DNA of 64,000 bases from Salipaludibacillus daqingensis (GTDB taxonomy: Bacteria; Bacillota; Bacilli; Bacillales; Salisediminibacteriaceae). Position numbers and translations under genes: made by a program. Positions 42,354 to 50,967 of the stretch are shown here, piece after piece; position 1 is the first letter of the stretch; each line of letters opens with the position of its first letter. The notes beneath the pieces are model-generated. The model saw nothing but the letters and a program-made list of their open reading frames with translations. It was not told where the DNA came from and ran no database searches. The stretch lies in contig NZ_JARZHF010000006.1 in assembly GCF_029891575.1 (NCBI RefSeq), positions 124,001 to 188,000 of the forward strand, read 5' to 3'.

Positions 42354-42500
42354 AAATAAGGCTTTCAGGGTCATTTCTCCTATACCCTTATCAATGGAGG
42401 AAGCTCGGCTTTTCTGTGGGTTAGTTCTTTATTTAGAACGACCTTAGGCGCAATCGGTTGCCATTGGTGAAGTGTGAGGTCGGGTTTAATGCCTGTTTTA
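42354..42500 (+). ncRNA. Candidate EAR-type (exopolysaccharide-associated) leader RNA
   Basis: A noncoding, higher-GC segment with several hairpins: ATAAGG...CCCTTAT (42355-42391), GAAGC/GCTTTTC near 42400, GGTTAGTTCT...AGAACGACC (42419-42443) and GGCGCAA/TTGCC (42447-42463). It lies in the noncoding gap between the kinase module and the epsC-like gene and just before a strong terminator. The EAR antitermination RNA of Bacillus eps operons occupies the same relative position (between epsB and epsC). The identification is by position and foldedness; I cannot verify the consensus. Confidence 0.5.
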
Positions 42501-42541
42501 TAAATGATTAGAACGTTCCATATTCTCTATTACCTTCATGT

Positions 42542-42597
42542 AAAAACGTTAAACCATGATTCGACAAAAAGTGCGTGTTATGGTTTAGCGTTTTTAA
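42542..42597 (+). terminator. Strong terminator upstream of the exopolysaccharide biosynthesis genes
   Basis: A 16-bp stem (AAAAACGTTAAACCAT at 42542-42557 with 42580-42595, one G-T pair) ending in TTTTT, about 100 bases before the dehydratase start. Transcripts must read through or start beyond it, which fits control by antitermination. Confidence 0.85.
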
Positions 42598-42693
42598 CTT
42601 CAACTACTTTAAAAGCTTTAATTCAAACGCAACAATATGGAATGGCTTTTGTGGATTGTACACGACGTTAGATTAGAAAGGGGAAGATATTCG

Positions 42694-44514
42694 GTGAGTT
42701 ATAAATGGAGGTTAAGTTTATTAATAACCGTGGATTCATTAATTGTCTTATTATCGATTTATTTTAGCTACTGGTTGTTAATACCGACACAACAAATTGT
42801 TCCGATGGCTCTGTTAGTCAGTTCAGGAGCATTATTTTTCATTCATCATCTATATGCTCATTTGTTTAAGTTATATAAGAAAGTATGGTCGTATGCTAGT
42901 ATCCAAGAATTGAGTGCGATCTTTGTTGCGGTCTCGTTGTCAATTGGAACATTGGGGATTATTCAATTAATTGGATTTCAGATGCTTTATTCACGAACGT
43001 TACTTGTGACGTGGATGTTACATATCTTGTTGATTGGCGCTTCGCGCTTTTCGTGGCGATTGTATCGTGATCGAAAGCTGAAACCACAGCAAGAGCAATT
43101 ACGAACGTTAATTATTGGTGCTGGAAACGGCGGAACGATGGTAGCTAGACAGCTGCTAAACAGTGAAAAGTCGGAATTGTATCCGGTGGCGTTTATTGAC
43201 GATGATCCAGCGAAGCAACATTTAGAGATTATGAGTATTCCTGTATTAGGACGAATGAAAGCTATTCAATCTGTTGTCGAAGATAAAAAAATTGAACATA
43301 TTATTATTGCGATCCCATCGTTAGGAAAGCAAAACCTCAATGAAATTTTCACACAATGTTCGGAGTCGAAAGTGCGGACGCAAATCATGCCTTCTGTGGA
43401 AGACATTATGTCAGGGAAAGTATCTGTAAATGAAATGCGCGACGTACAAGTGGAAGATTTATTAGGTCGAGAGCCGGTAGATTTAGATACAGCGAAAATT
43501 GGTGAAAAACTAACTGGGAGAACGATTCTTGTTACTGGTGCTGGTGGATCGATCGGTTCGGAAGTGTGTCGTCAAATTGTAAAGTTTAAACCGAAGAAGC
43601 TAGTGCTACTAGGACACGGGGAAAACAGCATTTATGAAATTGAAATGGAATTGAGACCACGATATAAAGAGATTGAAATTGTGACGGAAATTGCCGATGT
43701 GCAAGATCAATACCGAATGCTTGCGGTTATGAAAAAACACCAGCCGAGAGTGATTTACCATGCAGCAGCACATAAACATGTTCCGTTAATGGAACGAAAC
43801 CCTCACGAAGCGATTAAAAATAACGTGATCGGGACAAAAAATGTTGCGGAAGCAGCTCATGAAGCGGGTGTTTATGCGTTTGTAATGGTATCAACGGATA
43901 AAGCAGTGAACCCAACGAGCGTCATGGGAGCAACAAAACGAATTGCGGAAATGATCGTGCAGCATATGAATATGATTAGTGAAACAAAATTCGTTGCCGT
44001 TCGGTTTGGGAATGTATTAGGCAGTCGCGGAAGTGTGATTCCTCTATTCAAGAAGCAAATTGAAGCGGGTGGACCGGTAACGGTAACTGATCCCGAGATG
44101 ACGCGTTATTTCATGACGATTCCGGAAGCATCCCGACTTGTATTGCAGGCAGGTTCTATAGCTGAAGGTGGCGAAACGTTTGTCCTTGATATGGGAGAGC
44201 CTGTTAAAATCGTTGATCTTGCGAAGAACTTGATTCGTTTGAGTGGGTACAAACCAGATGAGATCGAGATTCGCTATTCTGGCATGCGTCCGGGGGAGAA
44301 GTTGTTTGAAGAGTTATTAGGAGAAGACGAAGTACACAAAGAGCAAATCTACCCGATGATTTATCGAGGGAAAACCCCTCCGGTGAATGTAAATGTGATT
44401 TATGAACTGGTGGAAGATTTTCATTATATGACAAGAGAAGAAGTAAGGGAAAGGGTGCTGGATATTGCTTGGTTTAGGGTGGAGCAGTTGCGGCATTTGA
44501 GTGTGGTTAAATAG
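42694..44514 (+). CDS. Membrane-bound UDP-GlcNAc 4,6-dehydratase (EpsC/CapD/PglF-like), GTG start
   Basis: 606 residues. Four N-terminal hydrophobic segments (about 1-110) are followed by a first nucleotide-binding region (LIIGAGNGGTMVARQLL) and the catalytic SDR domain (ILVTGAGGSIGSEVCRQIV, VYHAAAHKHVPLM-type strand, STDKAVNPTSVMGATKR). The Met in place of the usual Tyr before K is characteristic of this dehydratase group. It forms UDP-4-keto-6-deoxy-GlcNAc. The GTG at 42694 with AAAGGGGA upstream is preferred to an ATG at 42637. With the aminotransferase and acetyltransferase that follow it makes a bacillosamine-type sugar. Confidence 0.92.
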   Translation: MSYKWRLSLLITVDSLIVLLSIYFSYWLLIPTQQIVPMALLVSSGALFFIHHLYAHLFKLYKKVWSYASIQELSAIFVAVSLSIGTLGIIQLIGFQMLYSRTLLVTWMLHILLIGASRFSWRLYRDRKLKPQQEQLRTLIIGAGNGGTMVARQLLNSEKSELYPVAFIDDDPAKQHLEIMSIPVLGRMKAIQSVVEDKKIEHIIIAIPSLGKQNLNEIFTQCSESKVRTQIMPSVEDIMSGKVSVNEMRDVQVEDLLGREPVDLDTAKIGEKLTGRTILVTGAGGSIGSEVCRQIVKFKPKKLVLLGHGENSIYEIEMELRPRYKEIEIVTEIADVQDQYRMLAVMKKHQPRVIYHAAAHKHVPLMERNPHEAIKNNVIGTKNVAEAAHEAGVYAFVMVSTDKAVNPTSVMGATKRIAEMIVQHMNMISETKFVAVRFGNVLGSRGSVIPLFKKQIEAGGPVTVTDPEMTRYFMTIPEASRLVLQAGSIAEGGETFVLDMGEPVKIVDLAKNLIRLSGYKPDEIEIRYSGMRPGEKLFEELLGEDEVHKEQIYPMIYRGKTPPVNVNVIYELVEDFHYMTREEVRERVLDIAWFRVEQLRHLSVVK

Positions 44515-44632
44515 GGCAGTGATTAGTTGGTTAGGGGTTAGTTGTTAAAGAGTGCATTGGACCTTCGGTCTTGCTAACCACTAAATGAATTAGAATAAAT
44601 GTTAGTATTCTCCGAGAAAGGGCGTTATAAGA

Positions 44633-45760
44633 TTGTCAACTCAGAGTATAACGAATAAGAAAATATTCCTATCATCACCACATATGAGTGATGAGGGTTA
44701 TGAAATGGAATACGTTAAAGAAGCCTTTGAAACGAACTGGATTGCTCCATTAGGTAAGAACGTCAATGAATTTGAAAAAGAATTGGCAATTAAAGTGGGA
44801 AGCAAGCATGCTGCAGCATTAAGTTCTGGTACCGCAGCGATCCATTTAGCACTAAAAGCGATTGGTGTTGGTGAAGGAGATATTGTCTTTTGCCCAACTT
44901 TAACGTTTTCTGCAACGGCGAATCCTATTATTTATCAAAATGCTAAACCAGTTTTCATAGATAGTAATGAAGAAACGTGGAATATGTGTCCTAGAGCATT
45001 AGAAGAAGCTTTCGAGAAGTATCCGAACGTTAAAGCGGTTATCGTTGTTCATCTATATGGTTTATCGGCAAATATGGATGAGATTATGAGGGTTTGTCGT
45101 CATTACAACGTGAAAGTAATTGAAGATGCAGCTGAATCACTTGGTGGTTACTATAAAGGAACTCATACAGGTACGTTTGGTGACTATGGAGTCTTTTCTT
45201 TTAATGGAAACAAAATTATTACGACTTCTGGTGGTGGTATGCTTGTTTCAAAAAATGAAGAAAGAATTGAGAAAGCTCGCTTTTGGGCAACTCAATCAAG
45301 AGACCAAGCTCGTCACTACGAGCATAGTGAATTGGGGTATAACTACCGAATGAGCAATGTGTCTGCTGGCATTGGAAGAGGGCAACTAAAAGTGTTAGAG
45401 GAAAGAGTCGCCAAGAAGAAGTATATATTTGATCATTATAAGCGTGAGCTTGGATCATTAGAAGGTGTATCGTTTATGCCAGTTAACGACTGGGATGAAC
45501 CGAACTATTGGTTGAGTAGTATGACCCTTCACGGCAAGGTGAAACCAATTGAAGTGATGAAAGCTCTCGAACTAGAAAACATTGAGGCTAGACCAATTTG
45601 GAAACCAATGCATTTACAACCGTACTTTGAAAAATACGATTATGTTGGAACGAATGTAGCGGAGAGGTTGTTTGAATATGGTGTTTGTTTGCCGAGTGAT
45701 ACGAAGATGACGGATGAGGAACTAGAACGAACAGTAAAGACTATTAAAAAGCTGTGGTGA
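44633..45760 (+). CDS. DegT/DnrJ/EryC1 sugar aminotransferase (PglE/EpsN-like), TTG start
   Basis: 375-residue PLP enzyme that aminates the 4-keto sugar. Key features are SSGTAAIHLALKAIG (PLP phosphate site), FCPTLTFSATANPI, VIEDAAESLGG and the lysine in GVFSFNGNKIITTSGGGML that binds PLP. The start is TTG with AAAGGG about 11 bases upstream. Placed between the dehydratase and the priming transferase, it supplies UDP-4-amino-4,6-dideoxy-GlcNAc to the acetyltransferase at 46408. Confidence 0.93.
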   Translation: MSTQSITNKKIFLSSPHMSDEGYEMEYVKEAFETNWIAPLGKNVNEFEKELAIKVGSKHAAALSSGTAAIHLALKAIGVGEGDIVFCPTLTFSATANPIIYQNAKPVFIDSNEETWNMCPRALEEAFEKYPNVKAVIVVHLYGLSANMDEIMRVCRHYNVKVIEDAAESLGGYYKGTHTGTFGDYGVFSFNGNKIITTSGGGMLVSKNEERIEKARFWATQSRDQARHYEHSELGYNYRMSNVSAGIGRGQLKVLEERVAKKKYIFDHYKRELGSLEGVSFMPVNDWDEPNYWLSSMTLHGKVKPIEVMKALELENIEARPIWKPMHLQPYFEKYDYVGTNVAERLFEYGVCLPSDTKMTDEELERTVKTIKKLW

Positions 45761-45765
45761 ATAAT

Positions 45766-46389
45766 ATGAAACCGAAAAAAACAGGTATTTATCAAAATTT
45801 TATAAAGAGACCAATGGATTTTGTTTTGTCATTGGCAGCGGTCGTTTTTTTTAGTCCATTACTATTGACAGTGGGGTTACTAGTTAGAACTAAGCTAGGA
45901 AGTCCTATATTGTTTAAACAAAAAAGACCAGGTCTGAATGAGAAGATTTTTATGATGTATAAATTTAGAACGATGACTGATGAAAAAGATGAGAGCGGAG
46001 AGTTATTACCTGACAGTGTCAGACTTACGAAATTCGGTAAGCTTTTGAGGTCGAGCTCTTTGGATGAATTGCCAGGGCTTTTTAATATTCTTAAGGGAGA
46101 TATGTCAATCGTAGGGCCACGTCCGTTATTAATAGAGTACTTGCCCCGTTATAGTAATCATCAACAACGTCGACATGAGGTTAGACCTGGTTTATCAGGG
46201 TTAGCACAGATTAGTGGTAGAAATGCTATCAGTTGGGAAGATAAATTTAATCTCGATGTTAATTATGTTGATAATGTAACCTTTTTAGGTGATTGGAAGA
46301 TTATTTTTCTTACATTAAAAAAAGTGTTTGTTAGAGAAGGTATTAACTCAGAGACTGCAGCGACAATGGAACCTTTCAAAGGAAATTAA
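45766..46389 (+). CDS. Priming sugar transferase (EpsL/PglC-like)
   Basis: 207 residues with one N-terminal membrane-associated hairpin (FVLSLAAVVFFSPLLLTVGLLV) and the PGT catalytic core: MMYKFRTMTDE, SSLDELPGLFNILKGDMSIVGPRPL and RPGLSGLAQISGRN. This is the short PglC-type architecture without the large N-terminal membrane domain of the transferase at the window start. It would load the diacetylated bacillosamine-type sugar onto undecaprenyl phosphate to start the repeat unit. The start is 6 bases after the aminotransferase stop. Confidence 0.93.
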   Translation: MKPKKTGIYQNFIKRPMDFVLSLAAVVFFSPLLLTVGLLVRTKLGSPILFKQKRPGLNEKIFMMYKFRTMTDEKDESGELLPDSVRLTKFGKLLRSSSLDELPGLFNILKGDMSIVGPRPLLIEYLPRYSNHQQRRHEVRPGLSGLAQISGRNAISWEDKFNLDVNYVDNVTFLGDWKIIFLTLKKVFVREGINSETAATMEPFKGN

Positions 46390-46407
46390 AGAAAGAAGGG
46401 TATTTCG

Positions 46408-47046
46408 ATGAAAAAAAACTTAGTTATTATTGGTGCAAGTGGTCATGGGAAAGTGGTAGCTGATATCGCAATAAAAATGGAACAATGGGAGAGTATCTTT
46501 TTCCTAGATGATAATACAAATATTAAATCGTCAATTGGGTTAAAGGTTATTGGAAAAGTAGACGATTATCGAAAGTATATCGATGATTGTGAGATATTTG
46601 TAGCAATTGGACATAACAAAATAAGACAAGTTATTCAAGAAGAGATTGAGGAAGCTGGAGCTACTATACCAGTGCTGATTCATCCAAGTGCAATCATTGG
46701 AACAGATGTGGTGCTTCATTCAGGAACGACGGTTATGGCTGGAGCAGTTATAAACTGTAGTACTAAAATCGGAAAAAGTTGCATCATCAATACTGGGGCT
46801 ACTGTCGATCATGATAATGTGATTGAGGATTATGTACATGTATCGCCTGGGGTTAATATAGCAGGTAATGTGAAAATTGGTAAAGGTACGTGGGTAGGAA
46901 TTGGAAGTGTAGTTAGTAATAACTTAAACATCACTAAAGAATGTACAGTTGGTGCAGGGGCTGTGGTGGTTAGAGATATTGATGAACCTGGAATTTATAT
47001 AGGGGCACCTGTAAAAAAAATAGGTTCCATGAAAATAAATGCTTAA
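46408..47046 (+). CDS. Sugar O/N-acetyltransferase, NeuD/PglD family (EpsM-like)
   Basis: 212 residues: an N-terminal nucleotide-sugar-binding half (NLVIIGASGHGKVVADIAIKM) and a C-terminal left-handed beta-helix of hexapeptide repeats (GTDVVLHSGTTVMAGAVINCS, VDHDNVIEDYVHVSPGVNIAGNVKIG, VGAGAVVVRDI). The His in DHDNVI matches the catalytic position of PglD-type enzymes, which N-acetylate UDP-4-amino sugars. It completes the bacillosamine-like pathway encoded from 42694. Confidence 0.92.
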   Translation: MKKNLVIIGASGHGKVVADIAIKMEQWESIFFLDDNTNIKSSIGLKVIGKVDDYRKYIDDCEIFVAIGHNKIRQVIQEEIEEAGATIPVLIHPSAIIGTDVVLHSGTTVMAGAVINCSTKIGKSCIINTGATVDHDNVIEDYVHVSPGVNIAGNVKIGKGTWVGIGSVVSNNLNITKECTVGAGAVVVRDIDEPGIYIGAPVKKIGSMKINA

Positions 47047-47144
47047 GTGAGTAGAAGATAACACTTGTAACAAGATAGAGTTTTTTTGGGTTTATAATAC
47101 ATGTTTGAACTTATATAGGAGCTTGTGTGAGGATGGGATAGAGG

Positions 47145-48392
47145 ATGAAAAAAAATATTTGGATTTGGAATCATTATGCAACTAATATGTTTAAAGATCA
47201 AGCAGGGAGGCATTATTCTTTTGCAGAGAATCTAATTAAAGAAGGTTATAATCCTACTGTATTTTGTGCCTCAACAGATCATTTTTCAAATGAAAATATT
47301 GATACCAATGGTAAAAAATATGTTTCAGATAAGGTTAATGGTATTCCATTTGTTTTTGTTAGGACTCCAGATTATAAGGGGAGTGGAAAGAAAAGAATTA
47401 AAAATATGCTAACATTTTATAAAAATATTTTCCCTGTAGCGAAGGAATATGCTGTAATTCATGGGAAGCCGGATGTAATTATTGCCTCCAGTGTTCATCC
47501 ACTTACTTTGGTAGCCGGAATAAAATTAGCGAAAAAATTTGATATACCTTGTATCTGTGAAGTAAGAGATTTATGGCCTGAAAGTATAGTAGCATATGGT
47601 GCTTTAAAACGAAGTAGTATTATAGCTAAATTGTTATATCAAGGTGAAAAATGGATTTATAAAAAAGCAGACTCTATCATCATGACATGGGAAGGTGGTA
47701 AAGATTATATTATTAACCAAGGATGGGACAATCAAATTGATTTAGCAAAGGTCAGTCACATCAGCAATGGAGTAGTTATTGATACATTTGATAGAAACAG
47801 TGAAGTCTACCAGATCTTTGATGCAGATTTACAAAATAAAGATTATAAGAATGTTGTTTATGCGGGTTCTATTAGAAAAGTTAATAATATTGGATTGTTA
47901 TTAGACGCAGCAAAATTAATACAGGATAAAGGGGAGACATGTATACGATTTTTAATATATGGTTCTGGCGATGAAAGTGTAATGCTTAAGAAACGGTGCG
48001 AAGACGAAGGGATCGTTAATGTTATATTCAAGGGACAAGTTGAAAAGAAATATGTGCCTTCAATTCTTAAAAAAGCTTACATAAATATATTGCATAATTC
48101 GAGTACTTCTCTTGATAGATACGGTCAAAGTCAGAACAAATTTTTTGAGTATTTGGCTGCCGGAAGATGTATTGTTCAAACATATTCAACAGGCTATAGT
48201 ATTTGCGAGCGTTCAAATTGTGGAATTAGTGCTCCTGTACAAAATGCTGAAGAGATTGCTAAGGCAGTCCTAGATGCTTGCAGTGACGACGATCAAAATC
48301 AATTGATGGGTGAAAATGCTCGAGAAGTGGCAAGTGAATTTGATTTTGAAAAGTTAACATTAAAACAGATTGGTGTTATTGAAAGTGTATAA
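47145..48392 (+). CDS. Glycosyltransferase family 4 (WbuB-like)
   Basis: 415-residue GT-B glycosyltransferase. The N-terminal half starts IWNHYATNMFKDQAGRHYSFAENLIKEGY, typical of GT4 enzymes acting on amino-sugar lipids; the C-terminal half has VYAGSIRKVNNIGLLLDAA and FFEYLAAGRCIVQTYSTG with the acidic donor-site region. It probably adds the second sugar. From this gene on the DNA is visibly more AT-rich than the upstream eps genes, marking the start of the variable cassette. GAGGATGGGATAGAGG precedes the ATG. Confidence 0.88.
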   Translation: MKKNIWIWNHYATNMFKDQAGRHYSFAENLIKEGYNPTVFCASTDHFSNENIDTNGKKYVSDKVNGIPFVFVRTPDYKGSGKKRIKNMLTFYKNIFPVAKEYAVIHGKPDVIIASSVHPLTLVAGIKLAKKFDIPCICEVRDLWPESIVAYGALKRSSIIAKLLYQGEKWIYKKADSIIMTWEGGKDYIINQGWDNQIDLAKVSHISNGVVIDTFDRNSEVYQIFDADLQNKDYKNVVYAGSIRKVNNIGLLLDAAKLIQDKGETCIRFLIYGSGDESVMLKKRCEDEGIVNVIFKGQVEKKYVPSILKKAYINILHNSSTSLDRYGQSQNKFFEYLAAGRCIVQTYSTGYSICERSNCGISAPVQNAEEIAKAVLDACSDDDQNQLMGENAREVASEFDFEKLTLKQIGVIESV

Positions 48393-48412
48393 ATGAGGAG
48401 AGAAATTAACTT

Positions 48413-49726
48413 ATGAATCTATATCGCAATATAACTAATAAAGAAGAAACAATTTCTGTAATAGGTCTTGGATATGTAGGATTGCCACTAGCTGTTGAAT
48501 TTGCAAAGAAGTTTGAGGTTGTAGGTTATGATACTAACGATAAAAAGTTGGACAAGTATCTAAATGGGATTGATGTAACTAATGAAGTAGGAGATGAAGC
48601 AGTTAAAAATACGACTCTACAATTTACAAATGAAGAAAGCAAATTAAGAGATTGTAAGTTTCATATTGTTGCAGTTCCTACTCCGATTAATAGTGATAAG
48701 ACCCCAGACTTAACACCTATAATTGGAGCAAGTAAAACAGTAGGAAGAAATCTTACTAAAGGGGCTATAGTAGTTTTTGAATCAACTGTTTACCCTGGCA
48801 CAACAGAAGAGATTTGCATACCTATTTTAGAAAATGAATCTGGTTTAAAATTTGGTATTGATTTTAAAGTGGGTTATTCACCAGAAAGAATAAATCCAGG
48901 TGATAAAATTAATACATTGACGAAAATAACTAAAGTAGTTTCTGGATCAGATCAGGACTCTCTAGAAATTATTTCGAACGTATATGAATCTATTATAGAA
49001 GCTGGAGTTCATAGAGCTGAATCAATAAAAGTGGCAGAAGCTTCAAAGGTTATTGAAAACTCACAAAGAGATATTAATATTGCTTTTATGAATGAACTTT
49101 CTATGGTTTTTAACAAAATGGATATTGATACAAAAGCAGTATTAGAAGCAGCTGGTTCTAAGTGGAACTTCCTTAAGTTTACACCTGGATTAGTAGGTGG
49201 TCATTGTATAGGTGTTGATCCATATTATTTTACGTATAAAGCTGAACAATTAGGCTATCACTCGCAAATTATTCTTGCAGGAAGAAAAATTAATGATGAT
49301 ATGGGTAAATATGTTGCTAATAACATAATAAAACAATTAATTAAAGCTGACCAGCCAGTTAAAGGCGCTAAAATAGCTATATTAGGAATTACCTTTAAAG
49401 AAGATTGTGAGGATGTTAGAAATACAAAAGTAATCGATATAATTAATGAACTTGAAGAGTTTGGTGTAGATGTATTAGTTCATGACCCATTAGCTAATAA
49501 AGAAGAAGTATGGGAAGAATATAGAATAAACTTAGTAGACAAAGATACCCTAGATAATCTTAATGGAATAGTTTTAGCGGTTGCTCATAAAGAATTTAAA
49601 GATAGTTATGATGTGGACTTCTACAAAAAATTGTATGTTGATAAAAATAAAGTTCTAATTGATTTAAAAAGTGTATTAAATAAAAAAGAATACGAAGAAA
49701 GTGGTTTTATGTATTGGAGTTTATAA
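48413..49726 (+). CDS. UDP-sugar 6-dehydrogenase (UDP-HexNAc/WbpO-TviB-like)
   Basis: 437 residues oxidising the C6 alcohol of a UDP-sugar to a uronic acid. It has an N-terminal NAD site (ISVIGLGYVGLPLAVEFAKKFEVVGYD), the VPTPINSDKTPDLTPI loop, the conserved FESTVYPGTTEE, and the catalytic cysteine in GGHCIGVDPYY. The sequence is nearer to UDP-N-acetylhexosamine dehydrogenases (TviB/WbpO) than to UDP-glucose dehydrogenase. It would give the polymer negative charge. Such enzymes are activated by BY-kinase phosphorylation in Bacillus, and a kinase is encoded at 40266. Confidence 0.92.
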   Translation: MNLYRNITNKEETISVIGLGYVGLPLAVEFAKKFEVVGYDTNDKKLDKYLNGIDVTNEVGDEAVKNTTLQFTNEESKLRDCKFHIVAVPTPINSDKTPDLTPIIGASKTVGRNLTKGAIVVFESTVYPGTTEEICIPILENESGLKFGIDFKVGYSPERINPGDKINTLTKITKVVSGSDQDSLEIISNVYESIIEAGVHRAESIKVAEASKVIENSQRDINIAFMNELSMVFNKMDIDTKAVLEAAGSKWNFLKFTPGLVGGHCIGVDPYYFTYKAEQLGYHSQIILAGRKINDDMGKYVANNIIKQLIKADQPVKGAKIAILGITFKEDCEDVRNTKVIDIINELEEFGVDVLVHDPLANKEEVWEEYRINLVDKDTLDNLNGIVLAVAHKEFKDSYDVDFYKKLYVDKNKVLIDLKSVLNKKEYEESGFMYWSL

Positions 49727-49838
49727 AATAAAACCGAAGTGAAGATAGTATGGAATTATTACAAATTGTTTTTTTGTATAATATCAATAATCCTTAATAA
49801 ATTGTAAACTTATAAAAAATACTATTGGAGATTGAAAA

Positions 49839-50966
49839 ATGAGAATTTTATATTTATGTACTTTTTATCATAGAGCTATGATTTTTCGTAATTCTATGAA
49901 TCGACTTAAACAATTAGGTCATGAAGTCAAAGCTTTTAACGCTGTAGTGAAGAATTCAAAAGTGGATGAAAAATACAAAAGTATAATGGATGATGCGGTT
50001 ATTCATAAAGAGTGTTTTAATAAATGGGATCGTTTTTTCTATTACACTAAACAAAGAAAAATATATAAATCAATCACATCATCTTGTAGTGTTGACGACT
50101 ATGATTTAATTCATTCTCACACGCTATTAAATGGTGGATATGTAGCTTACCTTATTAAAAAATACTTTGGAGTTCCTTATATAGTTTCTGTGAGAAATAC
50201 GGATATTAATATTTTCCTTAAAATCCCTATATTTGTAAGTATAGCAAATAAGATAGCTAGTAATGCGTCCGGGGTACATTTTCTGTCAGTGCCCTATAAA
50301 GAAAAATTTATTAATAAATATGTTAAAAATAGTTATAAAGAAAGCATTAACAATAAGAGTGTTGTCATTAGCAATGGATTAGAAGAATTTTGGTTAACTA
50401 ATAAAGCAGAAGTAAAGTCTCTTAGTAACAAAAAAGAAATTAGAATTTTATGTGTTGGCAAAATAGACAAAAATAAAAATTTAAAAACATCTATTAAAGC
50501 TATTAATTTATTAATTTCTAAGGGGTATAATGTAAAATTCACTATCGTTGGACAAGTAATCGATAAAAAGGTTCTTAAGGATATTCAAAAAGAAAATTTT
50601 GTAAATATTATTCATTATTTATCCAAAGAAGAACTTATTAATGTATATAGAGAAAATGATATATATGTTATGCCCTCCATTTTTGAATCATTTGGGCGTG
50701 TTTATGCTGAAGCATTAACTCAAGGATTGCCAGTAATTTATTCGCAAGGCCAAGGATTTGATGGTATCTTTGAAGACGGATGTGTTGGTTATGCAGTGCC
50801 AAGCTATAATTCTGAATATATATCGGAGAGTATATTAAAGATTTTAGACAATTATAAACTTATATCAACTAGATGTATTAATAACTCAAGTGAGTTCGAT
50901 TGGGTAAGAATTGCAGAAAAATTAAATAATTTTTATCAAGATTCATTAGAGAGAGAGAGGGAATAA
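49839..50966 (+). CDS. Glycosyltransferase (GT4-type, GT-B fold)
   Basis: 375 residues with a GT-B fold: N-terminal MRILYLCTFYHRAMIFRNSMNRLKQLGHEV, the hinge and the C-terminal donor-binding region RILCVGKIDKNKNLKTSIKAIN, YVMPSIFESFGRVYAEALTQGLPVIYS with the conserved Glu pair. It adds one sugar of the repeat unit. Donor and acceptor cannot be told. It lies 1 base before the pyruvyltransferase gene. The coding DNA is strongly AT-rich. Confidence 0.87.
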   Translation: MRILYLCTFYHRAMIFRNSMNRLKQLGHEVKAFNAVVKNSKVDEKYKSIMDDAVIHKECFNKWDRFFYYTKQRKIYKSITSSCSVDDYDLIHSHTLLNGGYVAYLIKKYFGVPYIVSVRNTDINIFLKIPIFVSIANKIASNASGVHFLSVPYKEKFINKYVKNSYKESINNKSVVISNGLEEFWLTNKAEVKSLSNKKEIRILCVGKIDKNKNLKTSIKAINLLISKGYNVKFTIVGQVIDKKVLKDIQKENFVNIIHYLSKEELINVYRENDIYVMPSIFESFGRVYAEALTQGLPVIYSQGQGFDGIFEDGCVGYAVPSYNSEYISESILKILDNYKLISTRCINNSSEFDWVRIAEKLNNFYQDSLERERE

Positions 50967-50967
50967 C

